A stretch of DNA of 64,000 nucleotides from Tropicimonas sp047971885 (GCF_047971885.1 NZ_JBKEAE010000124.1:1-64000); one strand, 5' to 3'. Positions 43,724 to 52,853 are shown, counted from the first letter of the stretch. Program-made: numbers and translations. The notes: generated from the letters alone by a model not told the origin.

Positions 43724-45238
43724 TCAGCGGTTGCCCTGCCTGACGAACCGGCCCGCATCCTCGGCGGCGGCACGGATGGCGCGGGACTTGTTGACCGTCT
43801 CCTGCCATTCGGCCTCGGGGTTGCTGTCGTAGACGACCCCGCCGCCCGCCTGGATATAGAGGTTCTCGTTCTTCAGCACGGCGGTGCGCAGCGCGATGCA
43901 CATGTCCATGTCCCCGTCCGCCGCGAAATAGCCGACCCCGCCGCCGTAGACACCGCGCTTTTCCGGCTCCAGTTCGTCGATGATCCCCATCGCCCGCACC
44001 TTGGGCGCGCCCGATACCGTACCGGCAGGCAGCCCCGCCAGCAGCGCCGAAAGGGCGTCCTCACCTTCCTTCAGTTCGCCGACCACGTTCGAGACGATGT
44101 GCATCACGTGGCTGTAGCGCTCGATCACGAATTCCTCGGTGGGCCGGACGGTACCGATCCGCGCCACCCGGCCGACGTCGTTACGCCCGAGATCGAGCAG
44201 CATCAGGTGCTCGGCCATTTCCTTTTCGTCGCCCAGCAGGTCGGCCTCCAGTGCGCGGTCTTCCTCCTCGCTTGTGCCGCGCGGGCGCGTGCCGGCGATG
44301 GGCCGGACGGTGACCTCGCCGTCGCGCAGCCGCACGAGGATCTCGGGGCTGGCACCGATCACCTGGAAGCCGCCGAAGTTGAAGAAGAACATGAAGGGCG
44401 AGGGGTTGGTGCGCCGCAGACTGCGGTAGAGTGCGAAGGGCGGCAGCGGAAAATGCACCGTCCAGCGCTGCGACGGCACAACCTGAAAGATGTCGCCGGC
44501 GCGAATCTACTCCTTCGCCTTCTCGACCGCCGCCAGATAGGCGGGCTTGGTGAAGTTCGACACCGGTTCGCCCACCTCGGCCAGATCGGCCAGATCGCGC
44601 GATTCGCCGCGCAACCCCGATTCGAGATCGCGGATCGCGTCCATCACCCGCTCGGCGGCCTGCGCATAGGCGGCACGCGCGCTCAGCCCGCTGGCGGTGA
44701 AGGCCGGCGATACGACGATCACCTCGCCCCGGACCCCGTCCAGCACCGCGACGATCGACGGGCGCAGCATCACCGCATCGGGCAGCCCGACCGGATCGGG
44801 GTTGATATCGGGCAGATGCTCGACCTGCCGGATCATGTCGTAGCCCAGATAGCCGAAAAGCCCGGCCGCCGCCGATGGCAGATCGGCCGGCAGGTCGATG
44901 CGGCACTCGTCGATCAGCGCACGCAGCGAGGTCAGCGGGTCGCTGTCGGCATTCACCCAGGCCGACGGGTCGTAGCGGGCCTGCCGGTTGATCCGCGCCG
45001 AATCGCCGTCGCATTTCCAGATCAGGTCGGGCTTGAGCCCGACCATCGAATAGCGCCCCCGCACCTCGCCGCCGGTCACCGATTCCAGCACGAAGCTGTT
45101 TTCGCGCGCATCCGCTAGCTTCAGCATCAGGCTGACCGGCGTATCGAGATCGGCCGCCAGCCGCGCATAGACCACCTGATTGTCGCCGCGCCCGTAGCCA
45201 CGGGCAAATTCGTCGAACGACGGGGAAAGCTGTACCAT
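43724..45238 (-). pseudogene. trpE: Anthranilate synthase component I, interrupted by an in-frame amber codon
   Basis: The frame is continuous from the ATG at 45238 to the TGA at 43724 (504 residues counting one stop), the normal TrpE length, but codon 244 is TAG (44507-44509 on the plus strand as CTA). It stands where TrpE proteins have Tyr, in the sequence EKAKE-stop-IRAGDIFQVVPSQRW. Everything after it is intact and conserved (FMFFFNFGGFQVIGASPE, LLDLGRNDVGRVA, AGTVSGAPKVRAMGIIDELE, YIQAGGGVVYDSNPEAEW). If real, it cuts off the whole catalytic half. One base change would repair it. It lies 4 nt after the PpiD-like gene. Sequencing error, a recent mutation or suppression remain open. Confidence 0.9.
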
Positions 45239-45242
45239 TGCT

Positions 45243-47084
45243 CTACCGGAACATTTGCGTGTGGACGGCGTTCAGCCCGGCCTCGTTGAACCTGATGCCG
45301 GCGGCGGCCAGCGTCGACTGGGTGAAATAGGTCATCAGATCGGAGGCAATGCTCTGGGTCAGTTCGGTTCTCATGACCGTTTCGAGTTGCCCGAGCTGCG
45401 CATTCCCGCCGTCCCGTCCGGCCACGCTGTCAAGCTCCACCAGCAGCACGGTGCCGGGCAGGTCGACGATGCGCGTCTCTTGCGGTTGCATGGCAAAAAC
45501 CGCTTCGAGAACCGGCGCGGGTATGCCGCCCGCCGAAAGGCGGGTCACGTTCGCTGCGGTCCGGACGGTTTCGCCGCCATCGCCAAGCCTGCCGCCCACA
45601 TCGAGCTGCGCCCGTGCGGCCTCGGCCGCCTGATGCGCCATCTCGGCCTGACGCTCCGCCTCCCAGCCGGCGATCGCCGTCTCGCGCACCTCGTCGAGCG
45701 CCTGCTGCCGCGGCGGCACGATCTGATCGAGACGCATGGCGACGATACCGCCGGTGTCGAGCACGACGATTTCGGGGAAATCGCTGTCGGTCAGCGCATC
45801 GGCCGTCTCGCGGAACCTGGCGTTGCCTGCGACCGGGTCGTCCGTGCCGCCCCAGTAATCGACGGTGGCGAGGTCCATGTCGGTCTCGGCGGTCAGATCC
45901 TCGAGCGTGGCGCCGCCGGCAAGGCGGTCGTCGTACTCGCCGATCAGGTCCTCGATCCGTTCGGCCGCTTCCTGCCGGCCGAGTTCGGCGCGCAGTTCCG
46001 GCTCGGCCGCCTCGAAGCTGGTCTCGCTGGCGACGAGAATGCCGTTCATCCGGTAGAGCGCCGGCCCGAGATCGGAGGGGTAGGGGCCGACAACGCCCGG
46101 CTCCGCCAGACCGAAGACGGCATCGGCGGCCTGTCCCAGATCGGTGCGGGTCGCCTCGCCCATGTCGATATCGTCGAGCGTCAACTCGCGCGCGGTTACC
46201 AGCGTCTCGAAATCGGTCTCGCCGGCGTCGATCGCCTGCTTGGCCGCCGCCGCCTCCTCTGCCGTGCCGAAAACCAGCCGTTCGACGAGCCGGCGCTCGG
46301 GGACGACGTATCGGTCGGCACGCTCGCTATAGAGCGCGCGCAACGCGTCCTCGGGCAGATCCATGCTGCCTGCCAGCATTTCGGGCGTCAGCACGGCATA
46401 GGTGATGCGCTTCATCTCGGGCAGGGTGAAGATATCCCTGTTCGCCTCGAAATAGGTGGCGAGCTCTTCGTCGGTCGGTGCCGGCACGGCGCCGGTTGCC
46501 GCCGTATCGAAGGCGATCCAGCGGAAGCTGCGCTGCTCGCCCAGCCATTCGGCCATCAGTCCGACTTCCGCCTCGGGAGTGGCGACGCCCTGGGTCACGG
46601 CGACCTGGAGAAGCTGGCGTGTCGCCTCGTCGCGCACGTTGCGTTCGAAATCGCTGACCTTCCAGCCATTGCGGTCGAGCGTGTATTCATAGGCTTCGCG
46701 GTCGAAATTCCCGTCGGGACCGGCGAAGGCGCTGGTCTCCCTGATCCGGCGCGCCACCTCGGCGTCGCCGATGCTGAGCCCGATCCGGTCCGCTTCACCG
46801 TTGAGCGCGGCGGCACCGGCAAGCTGCCCGCGCACCTGCTGCGGGATCCCCTGCGCATCGAGGGTTGCCATCGAAAGGTCGGTTGCTCCCGCCGCTTCCT
46901 GCGCCCGGATCGCCTGGGCAAGCGCCTGATAATAATCCTGTGCGGTGATATCCCGGTCGCCGACCGTCGCAACCGTGCTGCCGCCGCCCGAGAAGTTGCT
47001 GATGCCGAAGCCGCCGAGCCCGGCGACGAGCATGGCAATCAGAACATAGACGAGGATATTGCCGGCTTTCATGTGCTTGCTCAT
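45243..47084 (-). CDS. PpiD-like periplasmic peptidyl-prolyl isomerase/foldase
   Basis: 613 aa. A single N-terminal membrane helix (about residues 8-28) anchors a large periplasmic part, as in PpiD. Residues about 30-200 form the SurA-like N-terminal chaperone module (VGDRDITAQDYYQALAQAI, GLSIGDAEVARRIRE). The parvulin-type region lies around 230-360 and is weakly conserved, so isomerase activity may be low or absent, as in several PpiD proteins. The role would be folding of outer-membrane or secreted proteins at the Sec exit. It is upstream of and coupled to trpE. Confidence 0.85.
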   Translation of the reverse strand: MSKHMKAGNILVYVLIAMLVAGLGGFGISNFSGGGSTVATVGDRDITAQDYYQALAQAIRAQEAAGATDLSMATLDAQGIPQQVRGQLAGAAALNGEADRIGLSIGDAEVARRIRETSAFAGPDGNFDREAYEYTLDRNGWKVSDFERNVRDEATRQLLQVAVTQGVATPEAEVGLMAEWLGEQRSFRWIAFDTAATGAVPAPTDEELATYFEANRDIFTLPEMKRITYAVLTPEMLAGSMDLPEDALRALYSERADRYVVPERRLVERLVFGTAEEAAAAKQAIDAGETDFETLVTARELTLDDIDMGEATRTDLGQAADAVFGLAEPGVVGPYPSDLGPALYRMNGILVASETSFEAAEPELRAELGRQEAAERIEDLIGEYDDRLAGGATLEDLTAETDMDLATVDYWGGTDDPVAGNARFRETADALTDSDFPEIVVLDTGGIVAMRLDQIVPPRQQALDEVRETAIAGWEAERQAEMAHQAAEAARAQLDVGGRLGDGGETVRTAANVTRLSAGGIPAPVLEAVFAMQPQETRIVDLPGTVLLVELDSVAGRDGGNAQLGQLETVMRTELTQSIASDLMTYFTQSTLAAAGIRFNEAGLNAVHTQMFR

Positions 47085-47295
47085 CTGCGGCGTTCTCCAG
47101 CAGGAATGGTCGCGCCTGTCTATGCGTCCGGCGGCGGGGAGGCAAGCGCCGAGCGGAACCGGACCGGCAGTTCCGGGAACCGGAGAACGCCCGGTCCGCA
47201 CCATGGCGGGTTCGGGGTTGCCGGCATCGCGTCTCGTGCATGGCCGAAGGTCCGGCAGTCGCCGCGCCCGTCGGCAGGGAAGGGTCCGTTGCGGC

Positions 47296-47802
47296 CTATC
47301 TGTTGCCGCGGTAGGGCTCGACGTATTGCAGCGCCATGTCCCACGGGAAGAAGATCCACGTATCCTGGCTGACCTCGGTGATGAAGGTATCGACCATCGG
47401 GCGGCCCTTGGGCTTGGCGTAGACAGTGGCGAAATGAGCGCGCGGGTAGAGCCGGCGCACCAGTTCCAGCGTCTTGCCGCTGTCGACCAGATCGTCGACC
47501 ACCAGGATGCCCGTGCCGTCGCCCATGGTCGAGGGGTCGGGCGCCTTGAGCACCTGAGCATCCATCTGGTTCTGGTGGTTGTAGGATTTGACCGAGATCG
47601 TATCGACGATGCGGATATCAAGCTCGCGCGCGACGATCATCGCCGGGGCCATGCCGCCGCGGGTGATCGCCACCACGGCCTTCCAGGCGCCGCCCTCCAG
47701 CGGCCCGTGGCCGTCGAGCCGCCATGCCAGCGCCCGGGAATCGCGGTGAATCTGGTCCCAGCTGATGTGGAAACCTTTCTCGTGGGGCAGGCGGTCGGTC
47801 AT
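47296..47802 (-). CDS. gpt: Xanthine phosphoribosyltransferase
   Basis: 168 aa. Salvages xanthine and guanine to nucleotides. The PRPP-binding loop ILVVDDLVDSGKTLELV and the base-side segment VVAITRGGMAPAMIVAREL are standard for bacterial Gpt. Starts at the ATG at 47802, 7 nt from the fabI stop. The 211-nt region between its end and the PpiD-like start at 47084 holds no recognisable gene. Confidence 0.93.
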   Translation of the reverse strand: MTDRLPHEKGFHISWDQIHRDSRALAWRLDGHGPLEGGAWKAVVAITRGGMAPAMIVARELDIRIVDTISVKSYNHQNQMDAQVLKAPDPSTMGDGTGILVVDDLVDSGKTLELVRRLYPRAHFATVYAKPKGRPMVDTFITEVSQDTWIFFPWDMALQYVEPYRGNR

Positions 47803-47809
47803 CGGACGT

Positions 47810-48628
47810 TCACTTCCTGCCGCTGACAACGTCGATATCGGGGGCGTCCACCGCCTTCATGCCGACGGCATGATACCCCGCATCGACGTGGTGGACCTCG
47901 CCGGTGACGCCCGCGCCCATGTCGGACAGCAGGTAGAGCGCCGAGTTGCCCACATCGTGGATCGTCACGTTGCGCCGCAGCGGAGAGTTCAGTTCGTTCC
48001 ACTTGAGGATGTAGCGGAAATCGCCGATCCCCGAGGCGGCGAGCGTCTTGATCGGGCCGGCCGAGATGGCGTTGACCCGGATGCCATCCTTGCCGAGATC
48101 CTCGGCCAGATACCGTACCGAGGCCTCGAGCGCCGCCTTGGCGACGCCCATCACATTGTAATGCGGCATCACCCTTTCGGCACCGAAATAGGAGAGTGTC
48201 AGGCAGGCGCCGCCATTCTTCATCAGCTTTTCCGCCCGTTGCACGACCGAGGTGAAGGAATAGACCGAAATATCCATCGACATGGCGAAATTCGCCCGGC
48301 TGGTATCGACGTAGCGGCCGCGAAGCTCGTTCTTGTCGGAAAAACCGATGGCGTGGACGACGAAATCGAGCCCGCCCCAGGCCTGTTCGATCTGGGTGAA
48401 GAGCGCGTCGACCGAGGCGTCGTCGGTGACGTCGCAATCGGCAAGCTGCGTCACGCCAAGCTGTTCAGCCAGCGGCAGTACACGCTTGCGGAAGGCGTCG
48501 CCCTGATAGGTCAGCGCAAGCTCGGCTCCGGCGTCGGAACAGGCCCTGGCGATCCCCCAGGCGATGGACTTGTCGTTCGCCAGCCCCATGATCAGGCCGC
48601 GCTTGCCGGCCATCAACCCTGTCGTCAT
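47810..48628 (-). CDS. fabI: Enoyl-[acyl-carrier-protein] reductase, FabI
   Basis: 272 aa short-chain dehydrogenase of type II fatty acid synthesis; NADH-dependent reduction of trans-2-enoyl-ACP. The nucleotide site reads RGLIMGLANDKSIAWGIA, and the catalytic Tyr-x6-Lys lies in SYFGAERVMPHYNVMGVAK (Tyr 11 residues before the Tyr-Lys pair, as in FabI). Target family of triclosan and isoniazid-like inhibitors. It is divergent from pdxH across 135 nt and precedes gpt. Confidence 0.95.
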   Translation of the reverse strand: MTTGLMAGKRGLIMGLANDKSIAWGIARACSDAGAELALTYQGDAFRKRVLPLAEQLGVTQLADCDVTDDASVDALFTQIEQAWGGLDFVVHAIGFSDKNELRGRYVDTSRANFAMSMDISVYSFTSVVQRAEKLMKNGGACLTLSYFGAERVMPHYNVMGVAKAALEASVRYLAEDLGKDGIRVNAISAGPIKTLAASGIGDFRYILKWNELNSPLRRNVTIHDVGNSALYLLSDMGAGVTGEVHHVDAGYHAVGMKAVDAPDIDVVSGRK

Positions 48629-48763
48629 CTATTCCTCCGCCGCTGGGAATTGGGTATTCGCGGGTTTAGCCATGCGAAAGCCGCTAGGCAAGGGAGCGCA
48701 GGCGGGTGCCGGACCGGCCCCGGGCGATCGTGTGGCGGTGACATGATGTCGAAGGAGGCGCAG

Positions 48764-49366
48764 ATGACGGACCGCAGCGGGATATTCGCCGGTGACGATC
48801 CTTTCGAGATTTCGCGGCGCTGGCTGGCCGAGGCAGAGGCGGCCGAACCGAACGATCCGAACGCCATCGCCCTTGCCACGGTCGATCCCGACGGGATGCC
48901 GAACGTGCGCATGGTGCTGCTGAAGGAGGTGGAGAACGATGCCTTCGTTTTCTACACCAACTACGGTAGTGCCAAGGCGGTGGAGATCGAGCACGCCGGA
49001 AAGGCCGCGTTCGTCCTGCACTGGAAAAGCCTGCGCCGGCAGATACGGGTCCGCGGCCTGACCGTGCGCGAGGACGGCCCCCAGGCGGATGCCTATTTCG
49101 CCTCGCGGTCGCTCAGGTCGCGTCTCGGGGCCTGGGCGTCGCGCCAGAGCCAGCCGCTCGAATCGCGTGCCGCCCTGATGGGCGAGGCCGCGCGCGCCAC
49201 CGCCCGATTCGGCATGCAGCCCCCGAGGCCGCCGTTCTGGGGGGGATTCCGGCTCCGCCCGGTCGAGATCGAGTTCTGGGCCGACGGGGCGTTTCGTCTG
49301 CATGACCGGTTTCGCTGGCGGACGGACGGACGGGGCGGCTGGGATATCGTGCGGTTGTTTCCATGA
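48764..49366 (+). CDS. pdxH: Pyridoxamine 5'-phosphate oxidase
   Basis: 200 aa from the ATG at 48764, chosen because AAGGAGG lies 5 nt upstream; ATGs at 48742 and 48745 lack it. FMN-dependent last step of pyridoxal phosphate synthesis and salvage. Sequence marks: LATVDPDGMPNVRMVLLKE, FVFYTNYGSAKAVEI, RQIRVRGLTVRE, WASRQSQPLESR and the C-terminal PxxPFWGGFRLRPVEIEFW. Upstream is the divergent fabI. Confidence 0.95.
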   Translation: MTDRSGIFAGDDPFEISRRWLAEAEAAEPNDPNAIALATVDPDGMPNVRMVLLKEVENDAFVFYTNYGSAKAVEIEHAGKAAFVLHWKSLRRQIRVRGLTVREDGPQADAYFASRSLRSRLGAWASRQSQPLESRAALMGEAARATARFGMQPPRPPFWGGFRLRPVEIEFWADGAFRLHDRFRWRTDGRGGWDIVRLFP

Positions 49367-49403
49367 CCATATGAAGGGGAAGAGCGCAAAAAATCCGCTA
49401 TAC

Positions 49404-49419
49404 CTGTCCAATTGGACAG
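49404..49419. promoter_or_regulatory. Perfect 16-bp palindrome upstream of the cold-shock gene
   Basis: CTGTCCAATTGGACAG reads identically on both strands and is flanked by TATA on each side (TATAC ... TATA). It is 37 nt after pdxH and about 180 nt before the cold-shock start. Its size and symmetry suit a dimeric regulator of the TetR/MarR/GntR sort. I do not recognise the owner. It has no T run, so it is not a terminator. Confidence 0.5.
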
Positions 49420-49498
49420 TATAACGGCCTTGATGTCCCGATAACGATCCCTTAACCAATAGGGCTGTAGCTCCTTGGTGTTTGTGCGATGCGTTCTC

Positions 49499-49535
49499 AA
49501 AAATGGACACGTCCCTTGCGGGGCTTTCCATTTTT
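49499..49535 (+). other. Stem-loop with T tract in the region upstream of the cold-shock gene
   Basis: AAAAATGGA (49499-49507) pairs with TCCATTTTT (49527-49535), with an inner CCC/GGG pairing in the loop, and ends in TTTTTC. This looks like an intrinsic terminator or a structured 5' leader element. If transcription starts near 49420-49450 it could end a small RNA, or regulate the cold-shock message by temperature-dependent folding. The 235-nt gap 49367-49601 holds no protein gene. Confidence 0.45.
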
Positions 49536-49601
49536 CTGTGTAGTGCTACGCGATGAAACAAGCCTGAATCGATTTCAGGACCTAAATAAGGTGGCCCTTC
49601 G

Positions 49602-50135
49602 GTGACCAGTACTGCGACAGGAAGCGCCCGGCTCGTGAACGGGCGTGTCAAATGGTTCGATCCAGCCAAGGGCTTTGGCTTCGTGGTCGGCAATGAAGGC
49701 GGACCGGACATCCTCCTGCACGCAAATGTCCTGCGCAATTTCGGTCAGTCGTCGGTTGCCGATGGAGCGGCGATCGAGATACTCGCCCAGGAAACGGCGC
49801 GGGGAATGCAGGCTGTCGAGGTCCTCAAGATCGTCCCGCCGGATGACGATGGCGCCACGGCCCATTTCGAGGATGAATCGGGACTGACCCCGGAGCAGAT
49901 CGCAGCGCTTCCGCTCGAACCTTCCCGGGTGAAATGGTTCGACAAGGGCAAGGGATTCGGCTTTGCCAATGTCTTTGGCAAGGGCGAGGATATCTTCATC
50001 CATATCGAGATCCTGCGCCGGTCGGGGCTTGCCGACCTGCAGCCGGGCGAGGCGGTGGGCCTGCGCGTGGTTGTCGGGCGCAGGGGGCGCATGGCGATCG
50101 AGGTTGCCGCGTGGGAACGCGCGCTCACCCATTGA
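49602..50135 (+). CDS. Protein with two cold-shock domains
   Basis: 177 aa from the GTG at 49602, which has AAGGTGG upstream. Two cold-shock (CSD) domains: first at about residues 10-77 (VKWFDPAKGFGFVVGNEGG, DILLHANVL), second at about 107-177 (VKWFDKGKGFGFANVFG, DIFIHIEIL). Both RNA-binding RNP-type KGFGF motifs are complete. Tandem CSD proteins of this size are common in Rhodobacterales and bind single-stranded RNA or DNA. The stop overlaps the TTG start of the DUF192 gene. Confidence 0.93.
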   Translation: MTSTATGSARLVNGRVKWFDPAKGFGFVVGNEGGPDILLHANVLRNFGQSSVADGAAIEILAQETARGMQAVEVLKIVPPDDDGATAHFEDESGLTPEQIAALPLEPSRVKWFDKGKGFGFANVFGKGEDIFIHIEILRRSGLADLQPGEAVGLRVVVGRRGRMAIEVAAWERALTH

Positions 50136-50614
50136 AGCCGCTTAACCCGATACGCATCGCGGCGCTGTCCGTCGCGGCGCTGATGCCCGTTGCCGCCGCG
50201 GCGGATTGCCGTGCCGATGCGGTGGATCTGCGGGGCGACTGGGGCTCTGCCCGGTTTTCGGTCGAGATCGCCGACGACGAGGCGGAACGCGCGCGCGGGC
50301 TGATGTTCCGCGAAGTGCTGCCACGTTCGTCGGGGATGCTGTTCATCTATCCCCGGCCGCAACCATCCAGTTTCTGGATGAAGAACACGCTCATCCCGCT
50401 CGACATGCTCTTTCTCGGCCCCGACGGTGTGGTGCGGCACGTACATTCGCGCGCGGTTCCCGGCGATCTGACGCCGATCCCCGGCGGCGACGGGATTCTG
50501 GCGGTACTCGAGATCAACGGCGGGCTGGCCGGGGCGATGGGGATTTCCGAAGGCAGCCAGATGCGCCACCCCGCATTCGGCGAAGATGCCGCCTGGCCCT
50601 GCGCTGCGGAATGA
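50132..50614 (+). CDS. Exported DUF192 family protein
   Basis: 160 aa from the TTG at 50132, which overlaps the previous stop (TTGA); it is the only start that gives a complete signal peptide (KPLNPIRIAALSVAALMPVAAA). The DUF192 domain is clear: FSVEIADDEAERARGLMFRE, MLFIYPRPQPSSFWMKNT and LIPLDMLFLG. The function of this family is unknown. It is translated together with the cold-shock protein, a pairing also common in relatives. Confidence 0.88.
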   Translation: MKPLNPIRIAALSVAALMPVAAAADCRADAVDLRGDWGSARFSVEIADDEAERARGLMFREVLPRSSGMLFIYPRPQPSSFWMKNTLIPLDMLFLGPDGVVRHVHSRAVPGDLTPIPGGDGILAVLEINGGLAGAMGISEGSQMRHPAFGEDAAWPCAAE

Positions 50615-50700
50615 ACCTGCGGACCGCGCGATCCGTTATTCGGCCGGGGCGCGCGTTGGGGCTTTCCATCGGCGGCGCCAGCGCTTAGGTAGGCCGTCGT

Positions 50701-50777
50701 CGGGGCGTAGCGCAGCCTGGTAGCGCGACGGTTTTGGGTACCGTAGGTCGCAAGTTCGAATCTTGCCGTCCCGACCA
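50701..50777 (+). tRNA. tRNA-Pro (anticodon TGG)
   Basis: 77 nt with encoded CCA. The acceptor arm CGGGGCG pairs with CGTCCCG (one G-U pair). The anticodon stem ACGGT/ACCGT closes loop TTTGGGT, so the anticodon is TGG at 50735-50737, reading CCA and related Pro codons. The T arm contains GTTCGAATC. It stands alone between the DUF192 gene and tauE. Confidence 0.96.
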
Positions 50778-50804
50778 TCCGGCCGCCGGAAAATACCGGT
50801 ACCC

Positions 50805-51632
50805 TCAGCCCAGAGCCGACATCAGCATGCGGATCGAGGTGATGCCGAGGAATACGGCAAAGGCCCGCTTGATCCAGATCGTGTCGAGACGGTGCGCCAG
50901 CCGTGCCCCGACCGGCGCGAAGCCGACTGTGAAGGGCAGAATGACCGCCGCGCCGATCAGGTTCACGTAACCGAGCGATGCCGGCGGCCGCCCCGGAACG
51001 CCAAGCCCGGAGACGATGAAGCCCAGCGTGGCCGGCACCGCGATCAGGAAGCCGAAAGCCGCTGCCGTGCCCACTGCGCGCCGGATATCGACCGAAAAGG
51101 CGGTAAGCAGCGGCACCGAAAGCGTACCCCCGCCGATCCCCATCAGGGCCGAGAAGGTGCCCGTCGCGAACGAGATCGCCCCGTTCGCCAGCCGGCTTTT
51201 CGGCAGGTGGTCCGATATTACCAGCGCGCGCGGGCTTGCCATGTTGAGCGAGACCAGCAGCGCGATGATCCCGAAGATCAGCTTGAGCCCGCCGGCGTCG
51301 ATATATCTGGCTGCAAGCCCGCCGGTCAGCGCGCCGAGCGCGATCCCCGGCCCCCAGAGGCGCAGCAGCGAAACATCGACCGAACCGCGCCGGTAATGCG
51401 CCCGCGCCGAGGACACCGAGGTGAAGACGATGGTGGCGAGCGAGGTTGCAACCGCCATGTGCATCGACAGTTCGGGGGGAAAATGCGTTGCCGAAAGCAG
51501 CCAGAACAGCGCCGGGACCAGTACGATACCGCCACCGACGCCCAGCAGCCCGGCCAGAATGCCCGCAACGACCGATGTGGTGGCCAGCCCGGCCAGGATC
51601 ATGAGGATTTGCAGCGTCGACAGATCGGTCAT
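50805..51632 (-). CDS. TauE/SafE-family sulfite or anion exporter
   Basis: 275 aa, very hydrophobic with about eight membrane helices. Two copies of the family repeat are visible, LAGLLGVGGGIVLVP near the N-terminus and FSALMGIGGGTLSVPLL in the middle. Family members export sulfite, sulfoacetate or related anions. The specific substrate cannot be told. It is transcribed leftward, upstream of a 28-nt convergent gap to tRNA-Pro. Confidence 0.9.
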   Translation of the reverse strand: MTDLSTLQILMILAGLATTSVVAGILAGLLGVGGGIVLVPALFWLLSATHFPPELSMHMAVATSLATIVFTSVSSARAHYRRGSVDVSLLRLWGPGIALGALTGGLAARYIDAGGLKLIFGIIALLVSLNMASPRALVISDHLPKSRLANGAISFATGTFSALMGIGGGTLSVPLLTAFSVDIRRAVGTAAAFGFLIAVPATLGFIVSGLGVPGRPPASLGYVNLIGAAVILPFTVGFAPVGARLAHRLDTIWIKRAFAVFLGITSIRMLMSALG

Positions 51633-51681
51633 GGTGTGCTCGCGCCCTTTCGTTCAGGCGGTTGAGGGGGCCGGGGCGCGA

Positions 51682-52299
51682 TCAGCGCAGGCGAAGCTGC
51701 GCCACTGCCAGATCATCCGGCGTGTTGATATTGAAGAACGGATCGTCGCTTTCGGCGGGGAAGTGGGCGATGATACAGCCCGCGTCGCCCGCCCATTGCC
51801 CCACCCTGCGGGCGCCGCCTGCGATATCGGCCCGCAACCTCGCGCGCAGATCGACAGGCCACAGCCCGAAAAGCGGGTGCCGCATCGGCCCGCGCTCGGG
51901 GTGTCCGGCAGCGGCCAGAACGATGGCCGCGTCCTGCGCCGCGCCGGCAAGGCGCGCCACCAGATCGTGTGGAAAGAACGGCGTGTCCGAGGCCACGGTG
52001 ACGACCCGCTCCGCACCGATCCCCGCTGCCCAGTCCATCGCCGCAAGGATACCGGCAAGCGGGCCGGGACGGCCGGGTACGCTGTCGGCGATCACCGGCA
52101 GGCCGAAGGCGGCGAAGCGCCCCGGATCGCCATTGGCATTCAGCGCCAGCGGGGCGGCCTGCGGGGCGAGCCGGTCGACGACCCGGCCGAGCAGGCTCTG
52201 GCCGCCCAGTTCCATCAGCGCCTTTTCGGGGCCGCCCATACGCCGCGAAAGCCCGCCGGCGACGACGACGGCGGGCAGAACCCGCGCGCTGTCAGTCAC
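51682..52299 (-). CDS. mobA: Molybdenum cofactor guanylyltransferase MobA
   Basis: 205 aa from the GTG at 52299 (VTDSARVLPAVVVAGG); the upstream ATG at 52383 gives an extension without family sequence. Attaches GMP to molybdopterin to form the bis-MGD cofactor. The GTP-binding loop VVAGGLSRRMGGPEKALMEL, the metal-binding VASDTPFFPHDLV, and the end FFNINTPDDL are standard for MobA. The start is the least certain part. It lies 49 nt upstream of tauE in the same direction and is divergent from dut. Confidence 0.92.
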   Translation of the reverse strand: MTDSARVLPAVVVAGGLSRRMGGPEKALMELGGQSLLGRVVDRLAPQAAPLALNANGDPGRFAAFGLPVIADSVPGRPGPLAGILAAMDWAAGIGAERVVTVASDTPFFPHDLVARLAGAAQDAAIVLAAAGHPERGPMRHPLFGLWPVDLRARLRADIAGGARRVGQWAGDAGCIIAHFPAESDDPFFNINTPDDLAVAQLRLR

Positions 52300-52400
52300 G
52301 GGGCACACATGCCGCAGCGGGCAAGGCTTGCGCCCGCCGGCGAAGCTGGCAAAGTGACCCGTCTTCGGGCAAGGTGGCCGCACGGCGGCGGAAACGGGTC

Positions 52401-52853
52401 ATGGCAGGCGAAATCAGGTTCAAGCGGGTCTCGGGCAACAGCGATCTTCCGTTGCCTGCCTATCAGACGCCGGGCGCGGCGGGAATGGACCTGTGCGCCT
52501 TTTTGCCGGATGGCCCGGTGATTTTCGAGCACGGGCAATTCGCGATGATATCGACCGGTTTCTGCGTCGAACTGCCTTCGGGCACCGAGATGCAGATCCG
52601 CCCGCGTTCGGGGCTGGCATTGAAACACGGGCTGATCCTGCCCAACAGCCCCGGCACCGTGGACGAGGATTATCGCGGCTGCGTGATGGTCGGGCTCTAC
52701 ATGCTCGGGCGCGTGCCCTTCACCATCCGCCACGGCGACCGTATCGCGCAGGCGGTGATCGCCGAGGTGCGGCGCTTCCGGGCGGTCGAGGTGGCGGAGA
52801 TGTCGGATACGGTGCGCGGCGCGGGCGGGTTCGGCTCGACCGGAACGCGATGA
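52401..52853 (+). CDS. dut: dUTP diphosphatase
   Basis: 150 aa, the standard trimeric dUTPase size. Hydrolyses dUTP to dUMP and so keeps uracil out of DNA. Motifs in order: AGMDLCAFL (motif 1), RPRSGLALKHG (2), PGTVDEDYRGCVMV (3, catalytic Asp), RIAQAVIAEV (4) and RGAGGFGSTG (5, flexible tail). The stop overlaps the start of moeB (ATGA). Confidence 0.96.
   Translation: MAGEIRFKRVSGNSDLPLPAYQTPGAAGMDLCAFLPDGPVIFEHGQFAMISTGFCVELPSGTEMQIRPRSGLALKHGLILPNSPGTVDEDYRGCVMVGLYMLGRVPFTIRHGDRIAQAVIAEVRRFRAVEVAEMSDTVRGAGGFGSTGTR

Noticed and set aside
43724..44479. Separate gene for the second half of trpE using an internal GTG
   Set aside because: The GTG lies inside the conserved VVPSQRW sequence and has no ribosome site; the simplest reading is one gene with a point stop.
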